Of a stretch of DNA of 64,000 bases, positions 32,190 to 44,100 are shown one piece after another. This DNA is from Gnetum montanum. Lineage: Eukaryota; Streptophyta; Gnetopsida; Gnetales; Gnetaceae. The stretch spans positions 972,794 through 1,036,793 of the forward strand of contig MNCI01034224.1 in the NCBI GenBank assembly GCA_015680685.1, in the 5' to 3' direction. The translations under genes were made by a program, and so were the position numbers. The notes below the pieces were generated by a model. The model did no database searches and was not told where the DNA came from. It saw only the letters and a program-made list of their open reading frames with translations. The stretch's first letter is position 1, and the number at the start of each line of letters is the position of its first letter.

Positions 32190-33440
32190 TTAGGTCTTGA
32201 ACAACTAGTAAATTCACTACAATAGTGTGGCTACAAGTAGTAGAGCTTAAGAAAGATCATGTTGATAGAATCTAAAAAATGATGCCATTTTGTATTAGAT
32301 AGGATATGGATGCCACTTAGCAAATATTTAACCACTAGGAAAAGATCCTACTAGGTGGAAGAGAACTTTGTATCTCTTAAGTTTGGAAAATGATGTTGTA
32401 CCAAATTAGCTTCATGGATCTCTTTAAATCAAATGTATCTAGAGTGATGACATTGAATATCTACCTGATATTCATGTAGATGATGAAGACTAGCTTTCTA
32501 ATATTCATTGAGAAGATCCAACTTGATGCATTAGATATTGTTGTTATCATGATCTGAACACCAATCATGTAGAGGAACACAGAGAGATGGTATATAAAGC
32601 TTAACTAGTAAGATCACCTTAGAACCATAGGTTAAAGAGTAAGAGGTATGAACAATACCTTAAAAAAATGATATGATAAATCCAAAGAACATGATATAGC
32701 TTTAAGTACTAGTTACATTGGGTTTTATTAACCATGGTCAAAAGAAAGTGTATGAGAGTATTATTAGTAGACTTAGCCTACCTATTATACTAAGGGTAAT
32801 AAGGTGATGAGAAAGATTGAGTGATGTGGTACATGGAACAAAAGTTAGTTATATCCTTACTTTTGAATTGAGGTCTATTGTTAGTCATAGTATGGAGAGG
32901 AATGCCAAAGTGAGTAATGATGTGATTAAGGATGAAGTGATAGATAATGTGGGATTTGGTGGAGCATAAAGGGATGAATTCCACCTACTTAGAAAAATAT
33001 TCTATAGTAGTTAGCATAAATTAATGCCCAACAAACAAAGGAGGATTAATGACATCAATTAGATCTAAACCCCATTTTTGAAAGGACCATGTGATTTGAG
33101 ATATGTTGAATTCTTATGAAGGAACAAGAATAAGAAAACTATGTTGTTGGCTAGTATCACATGCTTTCACTAGATGATAAGTATTTTTAGCTAAGGTTGA
33201 CCATAAATAGCCAAAAGAAATTATGCAAGTAGCTAGGGAGCATGTACCTATGTGTTCATCACAAACTCCTAAGTGAACCTGATCAAGGACTATCTTAGAC
33301 TCCACAAGACTAAGACAATGTAGAAGAACACTCATAGAAGAAACTTGACAAAGGATATTAGGATTCACTTATCAAAAATGTCAAATACATTTACACAAGG
33401 CATTCTTTTGAGCAATAATAAGGTGACTAGGAGTTTTCCT
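32190..33440 (-). pseudogene. Integrase of the Tat-like Ty3/gypsy element
   Basis: On the minus strand, 33368-33114 gives the H-H-C-C zinc-binding region: VLDQVHLGVCDEHIGTC, GYLWSTLAKNTYHLVKACD. 32984-32790 gives the catalytic core end: THFGIPLHTMTNNRPQFK, then YHITQSFSSPYYP. 32640-32190 gives the C-terminal part: PSLCVPLHDW, KLDLLNEY, HHFPNLRDTKFSS, FLVVKYLLSG and SINMIFLKLYY. The S-D-N-G motif aspartate is read as Asn (TNNRPQF), so the enzyme is dead. Stops are frequent. It continues from the RNase H piece at 33674-33500. Confidence 0.8.
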
Positions 33441-33674
33441 AGTTATAAGGTAATGAAAAAGATCAGCATATTGCTAATTATCTTTGTCCACATTGATAGT
33501 TCTTACCAATGTGTTGGAAGATTGCATGATAGGCATCAAGCAAGCAGACTAGATAGGTTAATCTCACATAGCAGTAGGATCACCATCAATGGATAGAGTT
33601 GCTAGTGCATTAGCTAGCATGTTCTTAAAAAAAGAGATATGACTCTAAGTATGATTAGAAAAGAAAACGATAAG
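33441..33674 (-). pseudogene. End of the second RNase H of the Tat-like element, left of the solo LTR
   Basis: Minus strand: LIVFFSNHT, then SHISFFKNMLANALATLSID, matching the R-x-x-N-x-x-A-D-A-L-A-T-L-A end of Tat RNase H domains. It continues directly from LQMVKE at 35331-35345 once the LTR and one copy of CTCCT are taken out. Confidence 0.75.
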
Positions 33675-33679
33675 CTCCT

Positions 33680-35325
33680 TGATGAGCCAGGAAAAATTCG
33701 GTGCTGGATAACTTTAAAATTTATCTTCATTGTAGAAAAGTCACCTTGTCTGTGACTAACCCATGATTCGTATTCACGGAGGAATAGTTTAAAGTCAAAA
33801 GATCATCAAGATAATAAATAATTAGAATTGAATCTAAACAAATTTAATACTTATTCCTATCACTCATAAGTAAAATTATAAACCTTTATCCTAACTTCTA
33901 ATCACAAGTTCAAGAATAAAGATTATAATTAAATCAAATTGGAGTCAAAGTTACAAGCGTAGATGATGATGAGAATTAAAAGGGAGACTTCACCTAAATT
34001 GTGATTTTTCCTTGTTGTCTAGACAATGCAGTAACCTCAACAGCTCATCAATGGACTCTAATGGTATATAATTTCCACAAAGCTCAACAAATCCTCACAT
34101 AATAATTCTTTAAGGGGAAATTGAACTTCAATTTGATGTGGGTTTGCATGGGTATCAATCCTGGGTGCATGCCTTGGGTGCCTGTTGGATTCACTACCAG
34201 GTTGTACAAAAGATGCCCCCTAGGATACAACTTGGATTCTTATTTATACATCACTAAGTTTAAAAATAAACATTTTAATAATATATGGATAGGCATTAAT
34301 TCATTCAAATTAGTGGGAATGCCAAGTTTGGCATCCTAGATGTCATGAACTCCAACAAGAACAACAGAAGAGGCATCTTGAACTAATGTGAAGCATAACA
34401 GCAGAAAATAGTCCACTACCACCAACTACCCTTTCCATGTCTTGCTGCCACCACTGCTATTGCTAGAGCAGTCACCCTTATTGCATCCTACCATTGCCAT
34501 CGCCATGCTTTTCATTGCTTGCCATTACCATGCTTGCCATTGCCTTCATCTACTTTTGTAGTGCTTTGCTATTTCTACTCTTTCCATTGCTATGCATGTT
34601 GCTATTGCTACTATGGCTGTTGCGTCAATGCTATCCTAGCCTAGCCATGCCACACTTTTTCTAAAACACCTATTGTCACTATTGCTACCATTCATGCACT
34701 ATTGTTTTCCTTGTGTTGTGCATGCTATCAATGTTTCTAGAAATCCTTTCTCACCTGTTACCGTTGTCACTAGAAATGCTTACTCACCTCTACATGCTTA
34801 AAATTCCTAGCTTGGGTTAGATGGCATTGGCCTCAGCTGGAGTGAGGCAGGTGGCAAAGTTGTTGAGGACATCTCAGATGGCTGCTACCACTACTACTAC
34901 TACCACCCTTGCTATGCATTACTGGAAACTTGCTCTTTTGCTGCTACCTCCAGTGTTGCCAATGCCATCGATGTTGTTGCTAGTACCATTGTTGCCTATG
35001 CTGCCAGTGTTTTTGTTGCCTTTTGCTGTTGCAGCGACACTACTATTGCCTACCCTGGCCACATTACATGCAATAGTGAAACCCTTGCTACCACTGTTAT
35101 AGTCAAACCCTAGCCATCACTGCTTCCCATCTTGTGACACATCGATCACNNNNNNNNNNNNNNNNNNNNNNNNNNNNNNNNNNNNNNNNNNNNNNNNNNN
35201 NNNNNNNNNNNNNNNNNNNNTGTTAATAAACAATTAACTATATGAAATAAAAAATATAATTAATTACAATGCATAAATTTAACAATAATACTTATTTAAA
35301 ATAATAACTACTTTGGGGTTTAACA
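33680..35325 (-). mobile_element. Solo LTR inside the Tat-like RNase H
   Basis: In element orientation it starts TGTTAAACCCC (35325) and ends CCTGGCTCATCA (33680), a TG...CA LTR. The target duplication CTCCT is perfect at 33675-33679 and 35326-35330. The RNase H reading frame continues across it. There are no internal genes. It includes a low-complexity GCC/ATT stretch (34430-35120) and an assembly gap (35150-35220), so its real length is uncertain (1646 bases as given). Confidence 0.88.
35150..35220. other. Assembly gap (71 N)
   Basis: A run of N inside the solo LTR. The matching stretch in copy A is 169 bp of mostly AT-rich sequence (1152-1320). Confidence 1.
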
Positions 35326-35330
35326 CTCCT

Positions 35331-36360
35331 TAACCATTTGAAGTTAAGGAAGTAGATGGAGAGCCTTGTAATCATAGTAATTATTAATTTGATTTATGAT
35401 GAGATGTAAGTCACTGTAAAAAGTAATAATTTTTACTTGATTTTACAAAACTAGTAAGAGATCTCATATGAGGGATTCATATTTAGCAATATGATTAGTA
35501 CAAGGAAAATCAAGTTTGTAAGCCTAATAAAGAATTTTTTTAGTTGAGAGGACAGGAACACAAGCTATACTAGATCTAAAGAACATATGTGCTCCATCAA
35601 AATAAATAGTAGCATCCAAATCTCCTACATCAAGTTGTAAACTATGGACAACATTGGTTATTTCAGAAGAAGAGATGAGATCAGCAATAGCTTAACCCTT
35701 GATTGACTACTAACACAAGAAAGAATGATAAAAATTTATAAGAAAAGTCTCTATCAAGATAAGTGATGATTATAAGAAGAATTATTAGCCATAGCTTTAA
35801 GAACATTATTTTTGTGGATGATAAAGTTCTTAGCATTTAAGAGGTAGTACCTCAACTTTTTAAGAGTGAAGACTAGACTAAAGAAATATTTATTAATATT
35901 AGAATATCTAGTATCACAATCTAAAAAGAGGTATGATATGTAGTATACACAAATATCAATTCTCTTTTCTCATTATTGAGAGAACATGGAAGAGATGGAA
36001 TGATTAGAGTTCAAAAGATAAAGATAAAGGGGTTGATCAAACTATGAAGGATGAAGAACATGTCGAGTAGTTAAGGCTTCTTTGATAGAAGGCACTTCTC
36101 ATCCTAGATGAAGGAAGTGAATTTACAAAAAAATGAGTTAAAGGATGAAGATAATTAGTTAATTACACACATATCTCAAATGATGAGTAAAGGTAATATA
36201 TCTTCTATTTAATAGGTTTGGAACCTTTCTCCAAGATGATATTATGTTGAAAAACCTTTGGGTCTAGACTAGACATATCATTATATCTTCAAGTGAAAGA
36301 AATTGAATGCTTATACAAGTTTGCTAGAATAAACTTCCAATGGTTTGAAGAAAGAAGAGA
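35331..36360 (-). pseudogene. Tat-like pol fragment, copy B: RT linker, RT end, second RNase H
   Basis: Near-identical to 1431-2460: linker with LDPKVFQHN and EEGSKPIK (about 36350-36170), RT/RNase H junction (about 35930-35780) and RNase H with IYFDGA (about 35660-35331). The RT core is deleted in both copies, so the deletion came before the duplication. The frame joins 33674-33500 across the solo LTR. Confidence 0.72.
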
Positions 36361-37489
36361 ACTAAGCTAAATGATCTTTTGTTCAACTTTACAAGTTAGT
36401 ACAAGAAGATTGATTAGTTGATCATTAGTTAAGAGAGGCTTTCGATCTAAGAAAAAGAGTTATGACTAAGGTATAAGCTCATCCTCAATAATATCTAAAG
36501 AGGATACATAGGAAATTTAGTTTGACATTAAGTCAAGGAAAGAGGGTTTCTAGAGCTCTACCTACCTGATCTATAGGATTACTTAAGATCAAAGGTTAGA
36601 GTAGAAACTATGGGCAAGTAGCCATGTTCACTTGGGTTAGATTTGTTATTTGAAGAAAAGAAAATTATAAAAATAAGCAAGAAATATCAAAAGTGTGGTG
36701 GATCTTAAAATTCCAAAGGTGTGCATTCTTTTTGTAGTATAAAATAGTGTTAGGGGAAAAAGATATGCACACAAGCTTTCATTTTCATCAAGCACTATTG
36801 AGAATTAACACTTGAGCTTTTGGAAAGTGAAAACATAGCAAAAAATCCTAGAGAAGGTGGTAAGTGGTAGTAGAAATGGTAGACATGAGATCAAAGATGG
36901 ATCCAATAGTAGCAGGAGATTACCTCAACCCTACACACTTCTCCTAGAGCTCAAACTTTAGTTAACCAAACCCTAGTTAGGAATTTTTATCTAATTTTAC
37001 TATTATAGCATTATTGTGATGGAAGTTTTAAAATGTGGCAAGATTCTAAAATTTGATATTATCTAGTAGTTTAGAGTAGATTTAAGCTTAAAATCTAACG
37101 TTTTAGTTTGATTTTATGATGGGAATCAAGAACCTAAGGACGTTACTTAGGTTTTTCATTTTTGAGCATTTTATCATATCTAAAACTAGAAATTGAATGC
37201 ATGCATCAATTTCTAAGCTTATTTTTTAAATAAACTAGAAATGTATTAAGATCTAGGCTTTTATCCTAATTTTATAGTGAAATTTTATAAGATTTGAGAA
37301 TTTAACATTATTGCTATAGTGTTTTTCATAATGGCATAGCTAGGTTAATGAATTTCAAATTTTGGTATTGTTTTAAGCTAAATCTAATAAATTTATTAGA
37401 TAGAGTAGGTAAAATTAGAGCTAAATTGACATTTTTAGAATGAATATGCAATCGTTTTGACAAAATATTGAGAAAACATGATTTTTAAT
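36361..37489. other. Copy B spacer; no gene recognised
   Basis: Counterpart of 2461-3589. In the Tat-like element it lies between the RT remnant and the palindrome array. Confidence 0.5.
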
Positions 37490-37915
37490 GTTTTTAGTCA
37501 TGAAGAACATGATGTGGGATGAAATTGACATGAGGTTTCAATGTGGTAGTGCATTTTTACTAAACACTAAGTATTGATGACATCATGCATCAAAAGTAAA
37601 TTTTGACATGAAATTTCAAAAGTTAACATTAATGCTACATTAAAAGTGTATGAAACCATGCTTCAAAAGAAATGATGTATGACATGAAAGTTGTTTTTTC
37701 CAGACTTAAGTTTTGACATGTTAGATAGATTGTTTTGATGTGAAACATCAAAACTTATATTTTTTAATTTTGGAGTTTTTTCCAAACATGTGTAGGCCAA
37801 GGAATGTGAGATGTCAAAATTAATTCAATGCACCATGTAGAAGTAGCAGGAAGAAATAATGTAAAGCATGAAAAGTTTTGATGTCTTTTACTATGATTTT
37901 GATGTGATCCTATTT
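37490..37915. repeat. Palindrome array, copy B and its extension
   Basis: 37490-37766 equals 3590-3865. 37767-37915 goes on with GATGTCAAAATT, AAGTTTTGATGTC and ATTTTGATGTGATC words that copy A lacks. So copy A breaks inside the array. Confidence 0.75.
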
Positions 37916-37929
37916 ATTTTCACAAGGAT

Positions 37930-40441
37930 GCTGTAGAACCAAGACTGCTAGTGATTGATCCCATGTACTTATTTATTATGGATGAAAGAATTATTTCAAA
38001 GAATAAGCAAAGAAATGCTAGCTCAATAATGGGAAAGCCATTATTCAGAGACAATACCTTGATTTTGCCAAAGCTATTAGTGAGGAAAGGTGCTATAGAA
38101 TTACTAAAATTTTGCATCACTCAGTTTCACATGGTGATTAGGATAGGCTTAGGAAAATAAGTGGTCCTACATGCTTTGAAGACAATCCTTCCCAGATTCT
38201 TTATAGAGCTCATAGAGATTATCTACAAGCTACGGTCAGACATTGAGGAGCTAACCAAGGATGTCTTATTATATAGGAAACACCTAGACAAGTTGTGGGA
38301 ATGTAAGACATATTAGCAATTTAGTGCTAATGGTACATTTCTCCTAGTGACATAAACAACTAGAGTAATGTCTAATGCACCACACACTCAAATTTTTTGT
38401 TGAAAGGTGAGTTAGAAAATATTTGATGTTAAAATAAAGTTAGCCTTTATCGCCTAAAGAAACTAACTTTGAATTTCATGGTACAAATTTAATGATCTAG
38501 CACTGATTACATAGCATTCCTCTAGAATCTATTGTGGGACCTATCATAACATTGAAATTGAAGACCTTAGATGATGTCTTAATTTTCTATACAATACAAG
38601 AGTCTAAGGATGCATAGGTTTTGGAGAGAATACAAAAATTGGAGGTAGCTTCATCCATTATGGAATGAAGCCAATGCAGCCCATGAAGAGCATGTAGAGT
38701 GGTCGAAGAGGTCAAGGATTATTCTAAGGCCAAGAGGTAAATAAAAATATAAAGAGGAATTCTTATGTTTTTGCTATTTTTAAAGAAGAATAGTTAGCTA
38801 ATAAAAGTTAATGCCTATTTGCAAGTCAGATAGACATTGATGATGCCAAGTTCTTTAATGTCATGAGAGATGTAGAAGAGTATAAAATGAGGTTCACTAG
38901 TAAGGCACTAAATTCCCAAATGTGACTTTTTGAAGCTCAAAGAGTCAAATATTTTGAAAGGTTTAACAAGGTAGGGATTTTATGTGCTTTAGGCCTAAAG
39001 AACCCCTACACTAGTGCATTAGAATGTGTTGGAATCATAAATAGTTATGCATCCAACAAGACAATTTTTGTCACTTTTGTAGACAAAAAAAAAAGAAAAA
39101 AAGAAAGTGATGATCACTTGGGATTTGGCTACACTAAGGTATTAGTTAGGCTTTCTAGAAAGAAGAATAAAAATTGATAATACCAAGCTAGATTTAGTAG
39201 AGCTATTAATAGTAGAGGAATTGGTGGGATCAAAAAAGAAAGATACAATCAATGTGAATAAAAAAAATAATAAAGATTTGAAATTTTTTTTCCATTTATT
39301 TATAGAAAGAATATTATATAATAAAATTGAGTAGATAAGGGATCTGGCTCCCAAAAGATTGTATAGGTTGTATGTGGCTATGTTCCAAGTTAAGGAAACC
39401 AACTGGACACTAATGATTTATCAAGGGATAGTTAAAGAAATATAAAAAGTATCCTTGATAAGGAAAAACAAGTTGGCATTATCTCAAAAGCAAACTTTAG
39501 GTCCCTACTATGCTAATACTTGGGGAGTTTAATATCTACCTATGACATCAAAGGTAGATATCCTTTGATATCAGAGTCAAAGACTAAAGAAGAGGTTGAG
39601 TCTTTAATATCTAAAAGTAATGAAGGACCTTGGAAGAAAATAAGTAGGGATGCTGAAGTAGGGAAGAAGGCAAATTTGGAGAGCAATTATGGAACTATGG
39701 AACAAAGAAAAGTATCAAGAAAAAGAAAGAATATTTGAGAGTAAGAGATTACTTCAAAGATGTTAGAAATCGATATCTCTAGAAAAATTTTAGAAGCATG
39801 AATAAGTTTTTTACATCAATTTTTTTATATAAATTTTTTATGAAGTATTTTTGACATGATGTCATTTCTAGTTTCAACATGACTAAGAATCAACATAATA
39901 CTAGCACTTAGTCATTTTGTAAGTCATAATAGTTGCAAAAGATAGGATGAATCTAGAATGTGAAGTGAAAAGGATACTTTCTATCTTTTGATTTCATAAG
40001 GACATAAGGAAGATTTGATCTAGGAGAAAGAGAACTTCTTAGATAACTTGTTTTCATCAGAGGTAGATAAAAGAACGAGAGAAAGTATGATTTTTTCTAA
40101 TTTTCTTGATTTACTTTATAATGAAATAGGCTAAGAAGAGAAAGAAGGTGATGATGGAGGAAGAGATAAACTTTTAGAGTCTAAACTCCTTTCCATCTCC
40201 AATAGACATCACTCCTCCAAGCAAACTAGGTTTGACTAATTTTGAAGTTTGCATGTGGATAAAGAAAGTGACTAGTTTTAGACTCTCTACATCACACAGT
40301 AAGTATAAATGATGTGGTATCAATAGTTTAGACATTGATTATATTTTTATGTCAATAAGAATTAACCATTTTATTTCCTTCGCTAGAGATTAAAAGGAAA
40401 GTATGGACTTATGTCAAAGATAAGTAGATTATGTTGGAGGA
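37930..40441 (+). pseudogene. Unrecognised antisense ORF, first part (split by Athila-like element 2)
   Basis: Plus strand, opposite to the Tat-like element around it. A mostly open frame at 37930-38290 reads EPRLLVIDPMYLFIMDE, KPLFRDNTLILPKLLVRKG, and after one stop IEIIYKLRSDIEELTKDVLL and YRKHLDKLWE. Later pieces include QIDIDDAKFFNVMRDVEEYK, FERFNKVGILCALGLKNP (38940-39010) and KTKEEVESLISKSNEGPWKK (39560-39640). Stops are scattered. The composition is charged and helical. No family recognised. It could be an antisense ORF carried by the Tat-like element or a captured host gene. Confidence 0.5.
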
Positions 40442-41297
40442 TGATGAGTAGTGGAGCAATCCAACACCCAGCCATACAAGTTACCAGTGTTCACATGTAG
40501 CCTAATCATAATCCATTGATGGTCAACACTGATATGCTACTAATTGAATTAAGCTTGTGATTGTTGTCTTCCTACTCAAGCTAGTAAAGTCTAAGTGTAT
40601 GGTTTAGCTTGTAGTGAGGCATATGATAGATGATGTTGTTGGGATGGTTATGCTCCTAAGTGTAAACATTGTGAGAAATATTTAAGTCTAGTTTAACTAG
40701 AAAACATGAATCTATTTTAGCCTATTACAATGGATAACCATTCTTGATTTTTCAGAAATGTCTTGGGCTTATGTAATTATCATAGGGTTACCAAGTATCA
40801 TGCTACTAGGCAAACCAAGTGATAATGCTACTGGGATTACCAGATGATTACACATAATGCTTGACATTAGTTATATCCATTCTATGTACTATTAAAAAGT
40901 AAAAATAAATTTCTTGGGAAAGTAAAGTGTTAATCTAGTAAAGTAGTAAACATTATGCTAAGTAAAAATAGTAAACTAAGGAAATGTTACAATGATGTAA
41001 ACTAGTTTTGGTCTTTATTTTAGATCATAACTTGTGCCCAAGTACAAACTGCTTAAACAAAGACTCCATTTCACTACAACACATCACATTGTGGGCATTC
41101 ACTATCGCTATGTCTAAACTAGGAAATCAAACTGCAAGAGCCCTATTTCTATGTGAATGAAAGTTATTTGGATTATGTGCCCAAGTGTCATATTTATAGA
41201 GTTGCACAGATCTTGAGATACCATATCAACAATGATGTAGCATGTGCTATTACATCATTGATATGAGATCACAACATGTCAAAATTTGACTTTATCA
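40442..41297 (-). repeat. 3' LTR of Athila-like element 2
   Basis: 856 bp, pairs with 52803-53678. The right edge reads TTTATCA followed by TACC. The polypurine tract expected there has decayed. Confidence 0.9.
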
Positions 41298-41529
41298 TAC
41301 CTTCACGATTGATTGGAAACTCTTCCTTAAGTTGAAATAAAATGAGGATAGAGTCCCTTATAAAATTGGGAGGTAAATTTGACTATACATGACTAAGAGA
41401 CTATTTACATGAATTTGAATACCATAGTGGTGTTTGTACAAAATTTTTAACATAGTTGTCTAACAAAACAAAATAAAAAATAAAAACAAGACAAAAACTT
41501 CAAGAAGCTTGATGTAGCCTAAGTGCTTG

Positions 41530-42950
41530 ATAGTGGTGGCTCTTCCATGAGTTGCTTCCCTTTTTTATTAGGATTTTTGAACTAATATCTATTGAGTAGC
41601 ACTTGAAGCTTTTCTTCCTTCATTCTAGGATCATGTACCATCGATGCTTATTGTGCAACATGTGATGGGGTGGTACATCCCATTGACATGGCAACTATGG
41701 AAACATTTGATTTTTCTTGATGTACCATGCTACAAATTATCATCGTTCTTCTTTCAATGCTCTAGTCATTTTTATAGTTCTTGATAATCTGACATTCTTC
41801 TAGCCAAGTTAGCTAAAACATCTTTCTGGCATTGGTAACTAGCCTTTACAACTTCCAATTTAGAATTTTTCCACATGTAGTTCTTGCAAAGAATCCTTTC
41901 TATCAGTGAATTATGGTTCATACAAGGCATAGACTATTGCTACCTCTTGTTCTAATTCTATGCTAGGATGCTTGCTATTAACATGGCCAGGTTAGCGTAT
42001 TAGAGATTTTCTAGCTCCATGTATTTTGTAAGGTCCTCGATATGCAGGTCTTTGTTTTTGATTTTAGCTTAGTGAACATGGACTAGGCTATCCAAGATTG
42101 GCTACTAGTCTAGATTTTGTGCTAAAATTAAAATAATCTTAGCTTTATCCATTTGAATTTCTTTCTAATTAATCTACTTATACATGTCCACATGATCATG
42201 GAAATGCTCTTTGATCCTTCCATGTTTCATGGCGTCATTTTTCCATGCACTTATCTCAATTGAAAACTTTTAATGAATTGTGTAGACTTCTTCCATTGAT
42301 ACTATCATGTTTTCTCTAGCAAGTGGCTCATGTTTTGGTTGACCCATATTAGTTAATCTCGGAGTTTCTAGGTGCTCTCCTCAAGGACATTCTTTTACGC
42401 CTCCACACTAGTCAATTAAGCATTATCTATAGCTAACTATTTATTTTCTTTTTCAAAGTGGTGAGTGCCTTAGCATGTACATATGTATATGTTTTAGCCA
42501 TTGAGGCATCCCACACCACTTTCTCCTTCTCTCATTCCATTTGTATATTATGATCAATGAGGTGATTCACATGCTTGATTCAAAATTAATTGAGTTAGTC
42601 AACTGCAATGAATTATGTTGGATCTCTCTTTTCTCCCTTAAGGTCACAAGTTTTCCTTGTAATCTATAGACTTCGTTCTCAGCATCCTTTGCCCTAGTCT
42701 AAGCCATGACCAACTTACCCTTAGTGGTTATCAGATTAGATTGCACTACAGTGATATTGCTGGGGATATCAAAGACATTTTACATGACCTATCCTATCTA
42801 TAGTAGTTTGTTGAGGACATCTTCATGTTTAGTAGGAATCATTAAGAAACTAGCTAGCATCTAAGCATCTCTTACTCCTAAAATATCTATTTGTGGCATA
42901 ATAGGAACATTGAAAGACTCAATGTAATTAGTGATCACTTTTCCACAGCT
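41530..42950 (-). pseudogene. Coiled-coil ORF of Athila-like element 2
   Basis: Minus-strand remnants of a Leu/Glu/Lys/Gln-rich protein in the same place and with the same word order as 13861-12780, for example ENLIRYANLAMLIASI-like (41990-42040) and IYKLQGKLVTLRE-like (42620-42680). Many stops are present. Recognisable mainly by alignment with element 1. Confidence 0.5.
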
Positions 42951-43559
42951 CCGAGTACATCTTGATGCTTCGTAACCACTATCGTGGCTCCCTCTCCAGT
43001 CTCAAGCATTACTTGAAATAATGCAATGTTTCTTGATATTTTTTGTAATCATTCATTCCTTCCTCTTGACTAAAATGAGATCTTCCCACTTGCAGGGTTT
43101 GTGGAAACTATGGACTGGATTGCATTATTGATGACTTTGTAAAGGTTAATCCCTTCCCTTGTTCCCTAGCTGACAATTTTTGTAATTTGTTATAAATGGC
43201 TCATTAATGGCCTATAATTTTATGGTGGTGGAAATGAACTTACTACTACTATTAGTTTTTTTGCTACTTAGTCTATTATTGATTATTAGGCCTAGCCTAT
43301 TGTTACTGACTAGTAGTTAGAGTGCTACTAGCAAGTATTGTGCCTGAAGTTCCCTTAGTGCCTACTGATTTTTCTATTTAATCCTTCTTCAGAGGCACTA
43401 GTTTGGGAATATTTACATATGAAGCATTCTAAGATTTCCTAGGAATGTCATTAGTGTACCCTTGGATTCTATCTTGTCTTCATAGCTTCCTAATATGTCA
43501 AGAAAATGGAAGTGTTAACTTCCTTGCCTTTTTCTCCTCAAAACATCTTTGAATCTTGA

Positions 43560-44100
43560 GGAAGTAGAGATGGGTGATCTTTGCATTGAATTTTACCATC
43601 AAGATAGCACTTCCTTTGGCCACATATGTTGATATTCAATTGCACATTTTAGTAGGGAACAGGTTATATGTACAAATTTTGAAATGTATTTTCTCCTTAG
43701 GGGTCAGCTCACTATAATCATTATCATCTTTTCCATATGCCCATTGCAACCAAAATTTTCTTACATCAATATTGGATCTAATGGAGAGCCAAGCCATCTT
43801 TGCCCCTTGATTAGGCACATTGAGGGCTTTGGAAATCACCTTCATTGAATATGAGACTAAGAATCCCTCAATTTTGACCATTGCATTAGCCTGCTAGTTG
43901 TGCCAAAATTGGTATGTCTAACCTAAATACCATTCCTTACTACTTATGAGTGTGGGCTATAATGATGATGCTTGGAGTTTTGTCTTCACTGCTTCTGGAG
44001 AAAATTCCTTGAATGGACCAAAATATAGCTTCACAATCACCATGGACATGATCATTTTCTCCTAGATGGCATAGAGGTAATCTAGTGATAGTATGAGGTG
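43560..44100 (-). pseudogene. Plant transposon protein ORF (PF20167-like) of Athila-like element 2
   Basis: Frame 43881-43636 reads VSYSMKVISKALNVPNQGA, RSNIDVRKFWLQWAYGKD, SELTPKEKIHFKICTYNLFP. This parallels SYSLEAIVQALGLPETRAD, WTKRCYGVERKEFGSLTMVE and the VYSKIMSYHLNP part of element 1 (around 15165-14950). Truncated by stops on both sides. Confidence 0.6.

Larger units (their letters stand above)
34275..37766. repeat. Copy B of the 3.6-kb direct duplication (partner 279-3865)
   Basis: See the partner at 279. Here the flanks are original: on the left the LTR continues to 33680, and on the right the palindrome array continues to about 37915. Copy B is thus the source-like locus and copy A the truncated derivative. 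Confidence 0.9.

Noticed and set aside
279-37766. 279-3865 and 34275-37766 as the two LTRs of one 37-kb element
   Set aside because: Both contain RNase H and RT-linker coding remnants and a partial solo LTR. Their ends are not TG...CA and there is no flanking target duplication.
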